Origin: an uncultured Eubacteriales bacterium
GTDB taxonomy: Bacteria > Bacillota > Clostridia > Oscillospirales > Oscillospiraceae
Assembly: GCA_900540545.1 (NCBI GenBank)
Contig: UQGJ01000001.1
Coordinates: 62,001 to 126,000, forward strand
DNA: 64,000 nt
Direction: 5' to 3'
Below the pieces are notes generated by a model, which did not search any database, was not told the origin of the DNA, and saw only the letters and a program-made list of their open reading frames with translations. Of this stretch, positions 18,601-26,570 are shown in pieces. Position numbers and translations under genes: made by a program. Each line of letters opens with the position of its first letter. Within the stretch, counting starts at the first letter, position 1.

Positions 18601-21600
18601 TCGGCACTGCCGATCTTGTAGGGGCTCCCGCTAGTGCCGCTGCCGTTGACTCCGGCCCCGGCCTGGGTCAGGCTGTTGCCCACATCCGCCCAGGTGGGAT
18701 TCCCGACGGTGAGCGTGATGTTACTCGAAGATCTGGTTGCGTAGACACCATTGCTGTCTGCCGCCCTCTGCACATAAAAACTGACTGTGCCGGCTTTTTT
18801 GATTGTGATATTGCCGGACGTATCCACCGTCGCAACAGAATCGTTATTGCCGAAGTAGCTGAACGCTCCGCCGCTGGACCCGCCACTAGGATAAATCTTT
18901 AGGCCGGTGGTCAGCGTGTTCACCGTCTTGGACGTCACGGTGGAGCCGGATTCAAAGGATGCGTTAACCTCGGCCTGGGTGCCTATGGGGATATTCACGG
19001 TGGTTGCCGGGCTGGCGCTGTAACCGGTCTTGGCCGCGTAGCGGACATAGACGTTTCTGTTGCCGACGGATACGTTGGTTTTTGTGACGGAACAGGTCGT
19101 CCAGGTCCCCGTGTTGGTGGCGGATGTAGTGTTATACTGCATCGCCGTGGTGGTGCCGTTGATGTAGCCGCTGGTCGCCGCATTCGCCGCCACGCCCGTG
19201 AGTCCGGTGGGCGCTGCCTGCGTCCCGTCGGCGACCTTGTTCGTGCTGGCGACGGAGGTCACGTCCTTGGGGTAATAATCCCCATTGGGAGTGAAGGTCA
19301 CGCGGAGATAGTACCCAGCGTCCGCCGCCACCGGCGTGTAGCTGTTGGTCGTGGTGGTGGTGATGGTAGTCCACGTGCCGCCAGTTATGTTACTGGTGCT
19401 CCGCTCCCACTTGTAGCTTCCCGCTGTGGTACTGGGTGTGGTTGTCGTGGCCGCAGAACACGCAACACCCACTTTAGGCGAGCCAGAGATCGAAACGCTG
19501 GTCAGCGTACCCGAGGTCTTGACACTCAGGTAGCTGCTGCTCCAATTTGAGGCGTTGTAGCCCGTATAGTACGCCCTACGGGCCCAGATATAATACTGGG
19601 TGTTGGCCGTCAGGCCGTTGATCGCCCACGCGGAGCCGGTGGCCGTGCCGCCGTTGGCGGCGGTGGAGGTGCCGGGGGCCGTCGTGCTGGTGGAATAGTA
19701 ATACTCAATGCCGTTGGCGGCGTTGCTGATTGTAATGCTGGTGTTAGTGTGCGCCGTAGATGTAGGTGTCGCCGGGGCCGCCTGGGTCCCGTTGATCACC
19801 TTGTTGGTGCTGGCGACGGAAGTTTTGAATGTGGGGTAGTAGTCCCCGCTGGGAGTGAACGTCACACGGAGGTAGTACCCCACGTCGCCCGCCACGGGTG
19901 TGTAGCTGGAGCTCGTGGCCCCGGTGATGGCCGCCCAAGAGCCGTTGGTGGTGGTGCAGCGCTCCCATTTCCAGGTGCCCGCCGCCGTGTCGGGAGAGAT
20001 AGAACGGCTGGACGAGAAGGACACGCCCACCTTGGGGCTGGCCCCCACCGTCAGGCTGGTGAAGGTGCCCGAGGTCTTCACGCTCAGGTAGCTGCTGGTC
20101 CAATCCGAGGCGTTGTACCCTGTGGTGGCGGCGCGCCGGGCCCAAATGTAATACTGCGTGTAGGACGCCAAATTATTGATTGTGAAGTTGCCGCTGGCCG
20201 TGGCCTTTCCGCCGTTGGCGGCGGTGCCGGTGCCCGGAGCAGTTGCGCTGGCGGAGCAGTAATACTCAATCCCGCTGGCGGCGTTGCCGATGGTAATGCT
20301 GGTGTTGGTGTGCCCTGTGGAGGTGGGCTTGTCGGGCGCCGTCTGGCTGGCCAGCTTGAGCACGCTGGTGGTGGCCTTATCCGCCGATCCAACATAGGTC
20401 GTCCCATTGCCGGTGAAGGTAGCGCGGAAGTAACAGTTCAAGTCAGCGGACGTGTTGGGGGTATAGCTGGCGCTGTTCGCCCCGGTGATGGTCGTCCATG
20501 TGGCGGTGGACGCGTTGCTGGTGCTCCGCTCCCACTTCCACTCGCCGACCGCCCCAGCGGGAGCCACCGTGGCGGTGATGGCGTAGCCGAAGGTGGGGGT
20601 GTAGTTGTTCAGCGTCACGCCTGTCACCGGGATGCCGGTGAGCTTTGATCCCGCCGCCGACCAGGGCGAAGCGAGCAACGCCGATGTCGCAGGCTTGCGG
20701 GCATAGACATAATAGGTCTGCCCGGCGGTGAGGCCGGTGATCGTGTAGCTGGTCCCGCTGGCCGTACCCAACTTAGCCGTTGCGTCCGTTGGCTTGGCCG
20801 TGGATGTAGTCCAATAGTATTCATAGCCGCTCACCGCATTGTTGACCGTGATACTGGTGCCCGTGGAGCCGCTGAAGGTCGGCGCGCCAGGGGCCGTTTG
20901 CGTACCGGGGTTCACCGTGAAATTGATTGTCTTCGTTGCCGCGCTGTAGTCCCCCGAAGCCGCCTTAGTTACAGTGATGGTGGTGCTGCCGCTGCCTACC
21001 ACCGTGATGGCCCCGCTGCTGCTGCTGTTGAACTTTGCTACGCTGGTGTTGCTGCTGGTGTAGCTCAGCGCGCCAGTGCCGCTCCCGCCGGTAACGGACA
21101 CGCTGTACGACTTGCCATCGTTCCAGGTTGCCGTAGCGCTGGGCGATATGCTCACATTCAGATCCGCCTGAGGAATCGGATGAAATAGGTACGGGTAATT
21201 CGATGTCCGATAGTGCCAGGGGGCGTCTTCTCCGGTCCTATTCGCATTTAGTTGATCCACGACACTGGAGGAATATCGGGTTGTTGCATCCAGAGCGGTG
21301 CCCAAGGCGTATTCCGTCCGTCCGTCAAATTCATGGTTCAAAGTATTATCGTAGACACAGTTGGTCACACTGCCTGTAGAAGCGCCGGTCGGAGAAGCGA
21401 TAGAAACGATTGCGCCATGGTCACTACCGCCCACCAGTCGCCCTGCATTGTAGCAGTTGGTCACTATAGCGTTTCTACTGACAATACCGCCCGACCAACA
21501 ACTTCCCGATTTACCATTGGTCACAGTACCAAGGTTAATGCAGTCCGTGATCGTCCCGTTCTCCCCAGCGATACCGCCCACTATACGGAACCAGTTTCCG

Positions 21601-24600
21601 TTACTTGTATATGGGCTGCTGGTGGACACATTGGCGTAATTGGTACAGCGTTGGATGAGGCCCCGGTTATCACCTACGATACCGCCTGTAGGGATATCTT
21701 TGGAATTGACTGTGGGGTTAATGGATGATCCGCTGCCTATAGTGAGATTTTGAATAACGGCGGCAGTGGTGGTGTCGTTAAATAGGCCGTATGTACAACC
21801 GTTACCTTTCATGTTGCTTATGGTGTGCCAGTTCCCGTCAAAGGTGTTGGCATAGTTCTTAAATCCTAGCCATGAATAGTCATTCAAATTGATGTCCGCA
21901 GTCATCTTCGCCGACAACGTTGTATTTCCCTTGTAGTTCTCCAACAGGAGCCAGGAGAGCTCGCCTGCCGAGCCGATCAAATAAGGACTGCTCTTCGTTC
22001 CGTTGCCGGAAGTCGGAGCCTGAGCCTTAGCAAACCCATAATTGAGCCAGTTTTCAGATACAACCCCCGGCATCACAAGTGCAGGGTATTGGTTAAACAT
22101 GTATCGCCAGGGGGCGTTGTCTCCAGACCGCCCAGCATTGAGGGCTACTGCTATATCAGGACTAAACCTATTATTTCCATCCAGCGCGGTGCCCTTGATA
22201 TACTCGGTCCGCCCATCAAGTCCGGAATGGTCCAGTGATAAGTCGATATAGCAGTTCACTGGATTTGTGCCCATGCCAGAGACAATATAGCCCATATGAT
22301 CGGCACCAATGAGCTTGCCCCCGTTATAACAGTTGGTAACTGACGTTGCAGTTGTGGCAATGCCGCCTGCCCAGCTGTTGCCAGATTTCCCGTTCTGATT
22401 TACAGTTCCCAGATTGATACAGTCCATGACCGTGCCGCCAGAACCCACAATACCGCCCATCATATGTCCACTCGCGCCAGCCGTCACGTCTGCCCGGTTG
22501 GTGCAGCGCTGCACAGTACCACTATTGCTGCCTACAATACCGCCGATACTAAAAGTAGTCCCGGAGGGATTGATGGAACCGCTGCCGATGGTGAGGTTCT
22601 GGATGACGCCGGTGGCTGCTGTGGAGTTAAATAGGCCATATGTGCTGCTCGTTCCTTTCAGATTGGAAATGGTGTACCCGTTTCCATCGAAAGTCCCGGC
22701 AAAGCTGTTTATGCCTACCCAGGGCAGAGGGCTGGAGCTGCTTAAGCCGAATTCGGTGCCGGCCAGGTCTATGTTGTTCATGAGCCGGATTTTTAGGCCG
22801 GTAGAACCATATTTATTGCTGGTATCGTTATTGATGATGTAAGCGCACCAGGCCAGCTGATACGCGCTTTTTATTTCGTAATATCCGTCCGCAGCCTTGG
22901 TGGGCTTGGGGTAATATTCGCTTGTCAGTGAGCCTTCTTCTACGTACTTTCCAATTTGTTGCCAATCGGAAGGGGGCGTCAATATAAAGCTTTGCGCCAA
23001 ATATTTCTCCGTCTGATTATTGTTAGCAGTCGGTCTTGCAATAGGAGTCACATATTTATACGTAGTGCCAGATGGTATTTTACATGTTATAGAAGTCGAT
23101 GAGTTCATCATACCATTCGATAACCAGGACAGTTCTTGTGGAATCCCGTTCGCATCCCCGGATATCATATTGGCGCAAGTAAAAACGTCAAGAAACGTTT
23201 TATTTGAACCTAGCATCTCATAATTGTAACGCGTAGGGTCCCAGAAATGAGACGATTGCAATACTAGTGTGATGGTACCGCCACTCATTGCTACACCGTA
23301 GTAGCTAATCTTAGGGTTGTAGCTGACCGCGGAAAGACTCTTTGGAAACTCAACAGTTTTCAGAAGCTGTCTAGTAGACGATAACGCCATGAGTGAAATA
23401 TCATAGCTTTTCGTATACCCGCCAAGCTCTGCTGTGAAGCTGCCGGTGGTAATCTCCGCCTCCGGACCGTCCGCCTGGGGCACGGGCTCGTCGGGGATCT
23501 CCACCTCGGCGCTCGTGGGCATGACGGAATCCCCGGCGTCAAAGGACGCCAGGGTGATACCGTTTTCGGCTGTGGGGGCAGCGGGGGTGACAGGCGCGGA
23601 GGGTACAGACGCGTCGTCCACCACTGCCACGCCGTTGTCCGTGATGATGATCCCGTCTGGGGTGGTCCAGTTCGCGGTCTCTCCGTCTACTTCTGGTGTC
23701 AGATAAATGGCCTCGTCCTGGGCGGTCAAAGCGTCTGCTAAAGTCTTGCCTGCCGGGAGAACGAGGGCGATGGCGCTGGCCTTGCTCATGCTGGAAGTAG
23801 AAAAGGAATTGAGCTGGGGGTAGGCTCTGTCTGTATAGTACCAGGTGCCGCCGGGCAGGCTGGCGCCCGCCCCCACCATGTCCGCGGTGTTCATGGCGGC
23901 GGCGTAGCTGTCGGAAATGCAGGCCATCTGCTGGTCGTAGGCGCAGGAGACCACGGTGGCCGTGTCGGCGCTGAACTGCACGAAGGCGCTTTTCTCGCCG
24001 TAGGTCAGGCCCATGGTGGCGGTGGTGAAGCAGGCGGTGATGTCGCCGTAGTTCTCGGCGATAAAGCCGGCGGAAACGCCGGTGGCGTCCACCAGGCCGG
24101 TGGAGTAGCAGTTCATGACGGAGGAATCTTCGCCAAGGGTGGCGATGAAGCCGCCCGCGGTGACACCCGCGCCGCCCACGGAAGATTCATCTGCTCCCAC
24201 GGTGACGAAGGTAAAGCAGTCGGTGATCTCCACGCCGGGGCCCACCTTGGCGCCCAGGCCGCCCAGCTTGACGCTGGAGGCGGTGACGGTAAGGAAGTCA
24301 CCGGGGACAAAAGGCTCGGGGGTGGCGGTGGGCCGGGTGGTGGGCTCCACCATGGGGCGCTCCACCTGTACGGTGCCGCCTCCTGGGGTATAGGTGTCGT
24401 CCCCGGTGTCCACGCCCTGGGTGGGCTGGGGCTCGGGGGTAGTGTCGGGTGCAGTGGTGGGTTCCGGCTCCTGGGTGGGCTCGTCGGTGGGGTCCGCCGG
24501 CTCCTGGTCGGGCGCCTGGGTGGGCTCGTCCGTCGGGTCAGCGGGCTCCTGGCTGGGCTCGGGATCGTCGGAAGGCTCCGCAGGCTCCTGGGGCGCCTCC

Positions 24601-25556
24601 GGGATCACGGGGTCCGGGTCCTGAGAAGGCTCGGAGGTGTCCGTACCCTCGTCTCCGGGCAGCATGTCAGGCAGGGGCGCCAGAGGCACCTGGTTCTCCG
24701 CAATTTCTGCGCCGCCGTCATCAGGAGTCCCTGCGTCGTCCGTCTCAGGCTGGGAAGTCTCGGGCGAAGAGGTTTCGGGCGCGGAGGACTCCGACGGGGC
24801 CGTGCTCTCCTCAGGAGCCTGACTGGGTTCCGGCTCCTGGCTGGTGGCTGGGGTGCTTTCAGGCGCGGTGGTGTCCTCCGGGTCCGGCGTCTCGGAGACA
24901 ATGGGCGTCTCCTCCGGCGCGGGGGTCTCGCTCTCCACAGGAGCGGTCACTTCCGGTACACCGGGAATGGGCGCGGGGGTGGGGATGACCTCCGGGGCCA
25001 CCTCCACCTGCTGCGCGCGGGGTGCGGAGGCGTACAGCTCGCCCTGGACGCCCACGTTTCGGATCGTGGCCCCCTCGGCGTAGCCGAAGAGGATGCCGTA
25101 GCCGTCGGTGTAGCCCTCCTCTTCGCTGCCGTAGATGGCGGCGCTAGTGATGACCGCCCGCTCCAGCGTCAGGTTTTCCACCAGGGCATTGGGCATGAGC
25201 ACGCCGAACAGCGGGCGCTGAAGGCCGGAGATGGTGTGGCCCTGGCCGTCAAAGGACCCGGTGAAGGGCCGGTAGTCCGTCCCGGCGCTGGCCGACAGGC
25301 CGGTGAAGTCCAGATCGGCAGAGAGCAGATAGCTGCCCGCCATGTCGAACTCTCCGCTCTCCGGGTCCACCAGGTACCGCTCAAACTCCTCCAGGCTCCC
25401 GATCTCCCTCGGGACCACGTTCTCGGCCTGGGCGGGGGTGAGGGCATGACGGACCGTAAAGATCGTCACCATGCCAAACGCCAAGACCAAGATGGCGGCA
25501 ATCAGGATCGCCAGCCCTCTGTGTCGGTTGATTTGGGAAGCAACCGCCTTTTTCAT
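9621..25556 (-). CDS. Giant 5,311-residue surface adhesin/stalk with GLUG and Ig-like arrays
   Basis: An exported protein of 5,311 residues and the centre of the operon. The N terminus has a hydrophobic segment (about residues 14-35) ending in AQA, either a signal peptide or an anchor. A short GLUG-like region follows, then a Pro/Glu/Ser/Thr linker (about 190-415). Three GLUG beta-helix arrays (about 420-1455, 2290-3156 and 3856-4456), with motifs such as GGIVG, CYNTGNV and GGHYVENLYI, alternate with three arrays of Ig-like/BIG_2 and YTP-type repeats joined by GTQAAP-like linkers. The C terminus (about 5016-5311) includes KNLSAFPVKLSLTG, shared with subunit C. There is no LPXTG and no C-terminal membrane helix. 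The second and third GLUG blocks are a partial duplication. Expected roles are adhesion or a long fibre; ligand unknown. Confidence 0.85.
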   Translation of the reverse strand: MKKAVASQINRHRGLAILIAAILVLAFGMVTIFTVRHALTPAQAENVVPREIGSLEEFERYLVDPESGEFDMAGSYLLSADLDFTGLSASAGTDYRPFTGSFDGQGHTISGLQRPLFGVLMPNALVENLTLERAVITSAAIYGSEEEGYTDGYGILFGYAEGATIRNVGVQGELYASAPRAQQVEVAPEVIPTPAPIPGVPEVTAPVESETPAPEETPIVSETPDPEDTTAPESTPATSQEPEPSQAPEESTAPSESSAPETSSPETSQPETDDAGTPDDGGAEIAENQVPLAPLPDMLPGDEGTDTSEPSQDPDPVIPEAPQEPAEPSDDPEPSQEPADPTDEPTQAPDQEPADPTDEPTQEPEPTTAPDTTPEPQPTQGVDTGDDTYTPGGGTVQVERPMVEPTTRPTATPEPFVPGDFLTVTASSVKLGGLGAKVGPGVEITDCFTFVTVGADESSVGGAGVTAGGFIATLGEDSSVMNCYSTGLVDATGVSAGFIAENYGDITACFTTATMGLTYGEKSAFVQFSADTATVVSCAYDQQMACISDSYAAAMNTADMVGAGASLPGGTWYYTDRAYPQLNSFSTSSMSKASAIALVLPAGKTLADALTAQDEAIYLTPEVDGETANWTTPDGIIITDNGVAVVDDASVPSAPVTPAAPTAENGITLASFDAGDSVMPTSAEVEIPDEPVPQADGPEAEITTGSFTAELGGYTKSYDISLMALSSTRQLLKTVEFPKSLSAVSYNPKISYYGVAMSGGTITLVLQSSHFWDPTRYNYEMLGSNKTFLDVFTCANMISGDANGIPQELSWLSNGMMNSSTSITCKIPSGTTYKYVTPIARPTANNNQTEKYLAQSFILTPPSDWQQIGKYVEEGSLTSEYYPKPTKAADGYYEIKSAYQLAWCAYIINNDTSNKYGSTGLKIRLMNNIDLAGTEFGLSSSSPLPWVGINSFAGTFDGNGYTISNLKGTSSTYGLFNSTAATGVIQNLTIGSGSINPSGTTFSIGGIVGSNSGTVQRCTNRADVTAGASGHMMGGIVGSGGTVMDCINLGTVNQNGKSGNSWAGGIATTATSVTNCYNGGKLIGADHMGYIVSGMGTNPVNCYIDLSLDHSGLDGRTEYIKGTALDGNNRFSPDIAVALNAGRSGDNAPWRYMFNQYPALVMPGVVSENWLNYGFAKAQAPTSGNGTKSSPYLIGSAGELSWLLLENYKGNTTLSAKMTADINLNDYSWLGFKNYANTFDGNWHTISNMKGNGCTYGLFNDTTTAAVIQNLTIGSGSSINPTVNSKDIPTGGIVGDNRGLIQRCTNYANVSTSSPYTSNGNWFRIVGGIAGENGTITDCINLGTVTNGKSGSCWSGGIVSRNAIVTNCYNAGRLVGGSDHGAIVSIASPTGASTGSVTNCVYDNTLNHEFDGRTEYALGTALDATTRYSSSVVDQLNANRTGEDAPWHYRTSNYPYLFHPIPQADLNVSISPSATATWNDGKSYSVSVTGGSGTGALSYTSSNTSVAKFNSSSSGAITVVGSGSTTITVTKAASGDYSAATKTINFTVNPGTQTAPGAPTFSGSTGTSITVNNAVSGYEYYWTTSTAKPTDATAKLGTASGTSYTITGLTAGQTYYVYARKPATSALLASPWSAAGSKLTGIPVTGVTLNNYTPTFGYAITATVAPAGAVGEWKWERSTSNASTATWTTITGANSASYTPNTSADLNCYFRATFTGNGTTYVGSADKATTSVLKLASQTAPDKPTSTGHTNTSITIGNAASGIEYYCSASATAPGTGTAANGGKATASGNFTINNLASYTQYYIWARRAATTGYNASDWTSSYLSVKTSGTFTSLTVGASPKVGVSFSSSRSISPDTAAGTWKWERCTTTNGSWAAITGATSSSYTPVAGDVGYYLRVTFTPSGDYYPTFKTSVASTNKVINGTQAAPATPTSTAHTNTSITISNAANGIEYYYSTSTTAPGTSTAANGGTATGSAWAINGLTANTQYYIWARRAYYTGYNASNWSSSYLSVKTSGTLTSVSISGSPKVGVACSAATTTTPSTTAGSYKWERSTSNITGGTWTTITTTTTNSYTPVAADAGYYLRVTFTPNGDYYPKDVTSVASTNKVADGTQAAPTGLTGVAANAATSGYINGTTTAMQYNTTSATNTGTWTTCSVTKTNVSVGNRNVYVRYAAKTGYSASPATTVNIPIGTQAEVNASFESGSTVTSKTVNTLTTGLKIYPSGGSSGGAFSYFGNNDSVATVDTSGNITIKKAGTVSFYVQRAADSNGVYATRSSSNITLTVGNPTWADVGNSLTQAGAGVNGSGTSGSPYKIGSAEGLAWFMAQVNGGQTTLYAELTANVDLAGKTYSGETTIKPDFTNCIEWVPINNSTVHFNGGGHYVENLYIKNGKGFFAGISGSSSNQAAAGIIQNLGIQSGSINGSDNVGALVGSLSVDNLTYKASIERCWNNASVSGSGKEIGGLVGWQQGIIKDCYNTGNVSAVGQYAGGIVGTTTSVSGASITNCYNTGNVSASAYAGAIAGWHNATTKTNNNFYLAGSSVAAFGISSGNAAEKTEDQLKSWGAAYQLNGAQSTFANNSVWKYTANQYPTFGTLPAAADWSAVGNWVDTFATAQKPTGEANYMVGNAEGLAWFMTQVNGGKTSLNATLTANIELIGAAYGGSASAPLKWVPIGNTSTRYAGTIDGGGHVIDYLTIASGTNIGLVGYADGVTIKNLGIGTNSKITGSDYVAAFIGICTVGADNRAVIQNCFNRATVVSQDGHCGAFIGDDSGRATGSSKARIENSYNAGDTPAFAKISNGTITNCFADTTAYASSAIYEAGTGSVTDVTTAQLQSWGAAYQLNEAQTNFSSNNVWKYTAGQYPTFGTLTAASDWGVVADWVDAFAPTKKPGGSPYSISTPEALAWYANKTTGTGSAKLTANIDLTGAAYGGTGANLLWKSMSSLSGTLEGQMYQISPLYSSTGGLIDSITSTGKVNGLGIYSGAVSRANSVGAVANTNAGLITNCWNRAAVNSTGSTTDASGIVGVNNGKIVNCYNLGTIKGYNASGIAATGAGSDGKVSLCYNAGTLTGTSNSYGLSRTGNTVTYSYWKGSNISGGSGLSNCGALTQEQMQSSGFATDLNARLPLGATAAGVSVSDLYPWSQTGANYPVLNKGITLLTGVTLNSNAPVVGTQITGTPAPAGATATYKWERSSNKSSWTTCTGANPTTLTYTPNAADVGMYLRLTVVGTGSYAGTVSATATAAVAKATQTAPAKPSISSYTDKQIVLNVVKGQDYYYNTTGTAPSASTTPSLKNSAATGTTNLTVTQNTTYYFWTRLEETDDKTASPWSPVTSQKTKITVTNLSMSSGTPTFGKAVTATPTPNAATGAYQWQYAASTSGPWTNCTGSGAATNSYTPNGTDVGKYLQVTFTPSGSSDYYGTQTAVTTSVVAKAEQAELKLTMTPNPVIAPNTVTLAVTGGSTNGTVTYEVVSGGTGAATISGSTLTPTKAGTVYVKATMAGNGSYLPISGTWELTINRGTQAAPTTVAGVAANGAASAYLKNTTAAMEYKRSTDSTWKTCGASTTALTTAGTYYVRYAQTDLYDVSAYQTVTVSLGTQSTVTGSFSATATETSKTVKFTDTGLKITAGGGNGAGAYKFTGNNDAVASINQTSGAITIKGTGTVTFFVTRGGDAMYADKSSGTLTLTVEAADTKAPTGLSGVAADKGTSGYISGTATAMEYNTSETATTGWTTCKADKTPLAGGTYYVRYAAKSGYAASPAVKITIARGTQSTVTATLSPGSEVLLTATGVKLTAGGGNAGAYTYYSKNTDVATIDGSGNITLHKLGSATFYVKRAGDVSYNEATSADVTLTVKAGNWQDVGKSLTQAGAGVTGSGTAESPYQIGSAEGMAWFMAQVNGGKTTLYAQLTSNIDLSGKSYTGAATVNADFSNCLEWTPIATSTVHFDGGGHYVENLYIKNGNGFFSSLSGSASGQALAGTAHDFGIYSGAINGPNDVGSIVGNLSVDEQIYKASIERCWNNATVTGSGKEVGGLVGWTQGIIKDCYNTGNVSSAGQYAGGIVGSTTSVSGASITNCYNTGNVSASAYAGAIAGWHNATTKTSNNFYLTGSASQAFGMASGAATAMTESQLQSWGAAYQLNGAQTNFSSNNVWKYTAGQYPTFGTLPAAADWSVVANWVDTFATAKKPTGDGTSATPYQIGTPEALAWYANKAGGSKNAELTENISLLGEAFGGTGSNMRWVSMPSLSGTLEGGMHEITSLRSSTGGLVNEITSTGKVNGLGIYSGVVSRDTYVGAIANDSAGLITNCWNMAEVNSTGTATDAAGIAGINSGKIVNCYNTGTLKGVSVSGITGTGSGSGQVSLCYNAGTLSGTSTSYGLSRTGSKVTYSYWKDSTANGGNGLTNCSKYTEAQMKAVTFATELNAKLPLGATSAGVNVSDLYSWNQTAGSYPHLDKDLIKLTGVTLNSNAPVATTAISGTLTPANATATYKWERSVDKTTWADCTGANPTTLTYTPNGDDVGKYLRLTVVGTGSYAGTVSATATAAVVKATQTAPTVTFNSPFSGQTLAYGKTGTISVTGGTNITGSTVSFVSNKPEVATVSAGGVVTPTGIGTATITITKTGGNEYTDWSMGYNVTTIKGTQGALTFTFSVSNTATWGDGKNHSVSASGGGGTGTGAVSYTVTSGGTYIDVNSSTGAITVKAAGGSATIKATKPGGDYYNDVSATTTFTVKRASITKVTLSPAAAAKDPMIGTQLTAETAPKDATGGWQWQRSTDGSSWSNITDATNSTYTPVAADYNYHLRVIFTPNGNYDTQTASTKTSNKVVKIPQAEPTVNMGGDYTLSNGKFVYKYGTTDATIAVSGGTNTGGAITFSSGNASVFTVDETSGKIAFTGLGDGVEIRFTKKGNDTYADYNGYRVINVVQGTQKTLTATLDKTTAYVGGTVNLTVGGGSGNGVVTYESSDESVATIGSDGKITLMKAGDVTFTVKKPGLNVYNDVEATAQLTVLDSVYNVTVTPRQGKELYWVTNTVFGATSNTAGAIVDGGAVTGVTITHNGASYTATPEATLVDNYYAYGTVNANAKLGFRLVGKTAANADAKYEIDQTGNVSMSKLNTIVCYNAAAYNIKTDEVYVLTVHTAGGTDLTINVTVKGVTSKTVSVSVPKNPHADINLQTTTSYSNDCTVKNLSAFPVKLSLTGLTQIADGGAEGKVNATVPLASHSADLNTEVDVVDSGVKFTLTNAAGKTLFTPIKYEPNTFTSSLISALGSDGQVPYRIQLEHGLVHLGEDVTFGYTINFGYTVSDTDAAKNSPETATN
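13262..13374. repeat. Internal duplication of giant gene, copy 1 (113 bp identical)
   Basis: This 113-bp stretch is identical to 17963-18075 while flanking DNA has diverged. It encodes the CYNTGNVSASAYAGAIAGWH part of a GLUG repeat. Perfect identity at synonymous sites implies recent duplication or gene conversion. Confidence 0.85.
17963..18075. repeat. Internal duplication of giant gene, copy 2 (113 bp identical)
   Basis: Partner of 13262-13374. The wider paralogous blocks run about 11920-14000 and 15800-18690. The second contains an extra GLUG cassette at about 17000-17780. Confidence 0.85.
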
Positions 25557-25597
25557 GCGTCAAACACTCCTTCATATCTCCAAATAAAGTTAACAAG

Positions 25598-26182
25598 TTA
25601 AAAGCTGGTCCGCAGGACCGTGACCACTTTGCCCATCAGGTTCTTCAGCGGAACCATGCCGACCTCCACGTTGCGGCTGTCGATGGAATCGTCCCGGTTG
25701 TCGCCCAAGACGAAGAGGGCCCCTTCCGGGACGGTGGCCGGGAAGTCCACCGTGTCCTTGTGGTGGCCGCCGCTGACGGCGTAGGGCTCGTCCAACACCC
25801 GACCGTTCACCGTGATGCGGCCGGTGGCCGCGTCCACGTCCACCTTGTCCCCGGCCACGGCGATCACGCGCTTGATGAGCGTCTGGCCGCCGCTGTGGAA
25901 GACCACGATGTCACCCGGTTCCACCACGCCGTGGAGACGGAGGTACACGCCCACGTCGCCGGCCCTGAGCGTGGGGGCCATGGAGGAGCCGATCACACCG
26001 GCAAACCCGACGACCATGGCAAAGATGGCCGTCACCGCCGCCAGCGATGCCAGGATCGCCGCGACGCGGCGGCGGAAGCTCTTGCGCCGCCCATGCTCCA
26101 GCCGGACTCGTTCTTCCTCCACCCAGTTCTCGATCTGCTGACAGAACTTCTGGCTGGCCAGGTTGTTCCGGATCATGCTCAT
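25598..26182 (-). CDS. lepB: Type I signal peptidase dedicated to the surface operon
   Basis: A 194-residue S26-family signal peptidase that cleaves Sec signal peptides at the outer face of the membrane. The N terminus is basic and helical, then one membrane helix (about residues 41-62). The catalytic Ser is in GSSMAPTL and the catalytic Lys in TLIKRVIAVAGD, so it is the Ser-Lys bacterial type rather than the Ser-His SipW type. The family boxes VFVLGDNRDDSIDSR are intact. The start at 26182 overlaps the previous stop codon as ATGA, which decides the start over longer options. It precedes the giant protein by 41 bp. The placement suggests it processes the three secreted subunits and the giant protein. 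Confidence 0.92.
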   Translation of the reverse strand: MSMIRNNLASQKFCQQIENWVEEERVRLEHGRRKSFRRRVAAILASLAAVTAIFAMVVGFAGVIGSSMAPTLRAGDVGVYLRLHGVVEPGDIVVFHSGGQTLIKRVIAVAGDKVDVDAATGRITVNGRVLDEPYAVSGGHHKDTVDFPATVPEGALFVLGDNRDDSIDSRNVEVGMVPLKNLMGKVVTVLRTSF

Positions 26183-26532
26183 GAGCCTGTCCCTGGGAGA
26201 CCGTCGGGAGGCGAGGCGCTTGCCGGGGCGGCCGTTTCTTCGGCGGCCATCTCGTCCTTGCCCTCCCACACCAGTCTCCGCCGGAGCTGCTGGTTTTCCA
26301 TTTTTAGGGCGCGAAGCTGCGCTTTTGCCTCGACCAAACATTTCTTGTCCTCTTCGCTCTGCAATCGCAGGATTAGGTATTCCTCCCGCAGGGCTTCTTG
26401 AAATTGGGTGTGCCAGTCCTCGCTCTGCTTGAAGGTCTCAGTCATCTCCTTGATACAGCTTAGGACCTGCCTGGGATCGTAGCCCCGCCGGACGAGGCGG
26501 AACAGCTGGAGGTCGGACTCTCTCTTACTCAT
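26179..26532 (-). CDS. Coiled-coil protein with a DivIVA-like N-terminal motif
   Basis: A 117-residue cytoplasmic protein, the first gene of the surface operon in the direction of reading. The motif LVRRGYDPRQVLSCIKEM (about residues 10-27) resembles the N-terminal membrane-targeting element of DivIVA/GpsB proteins (RGYD..EV..FL). A long heptad-type coiled coil follows (about 30-95), then a short Ala/Pro-rich tail. DivIVA proteins mark curved membranes and recruit wall-synthesis machinery, so it could place the apparatus at a pole or septum; this is inference from a short motif. Start 26532 is preferred to an upstream ATG because of the GAAAGGCGG site. The gene starts just 56 bp from the invertible segment and has no promoter of its own in that gap. 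Confidence 0.7.
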   Translation of the reverse strand: MSKRESDLQLFRLVRRGYDPRQVLSCIKEMTETFKQSEDWHTQFQEALREEYLILRLQSEEDKKCLVEAKAQLRALKMENQQLRRRLVWEGKDEMAAEETAAPASASPPDGLPGTGS

Positions 26533-26570
26533 ACATACATCCCGCCTTTCCGGGCAGACTAGGGGCATAG

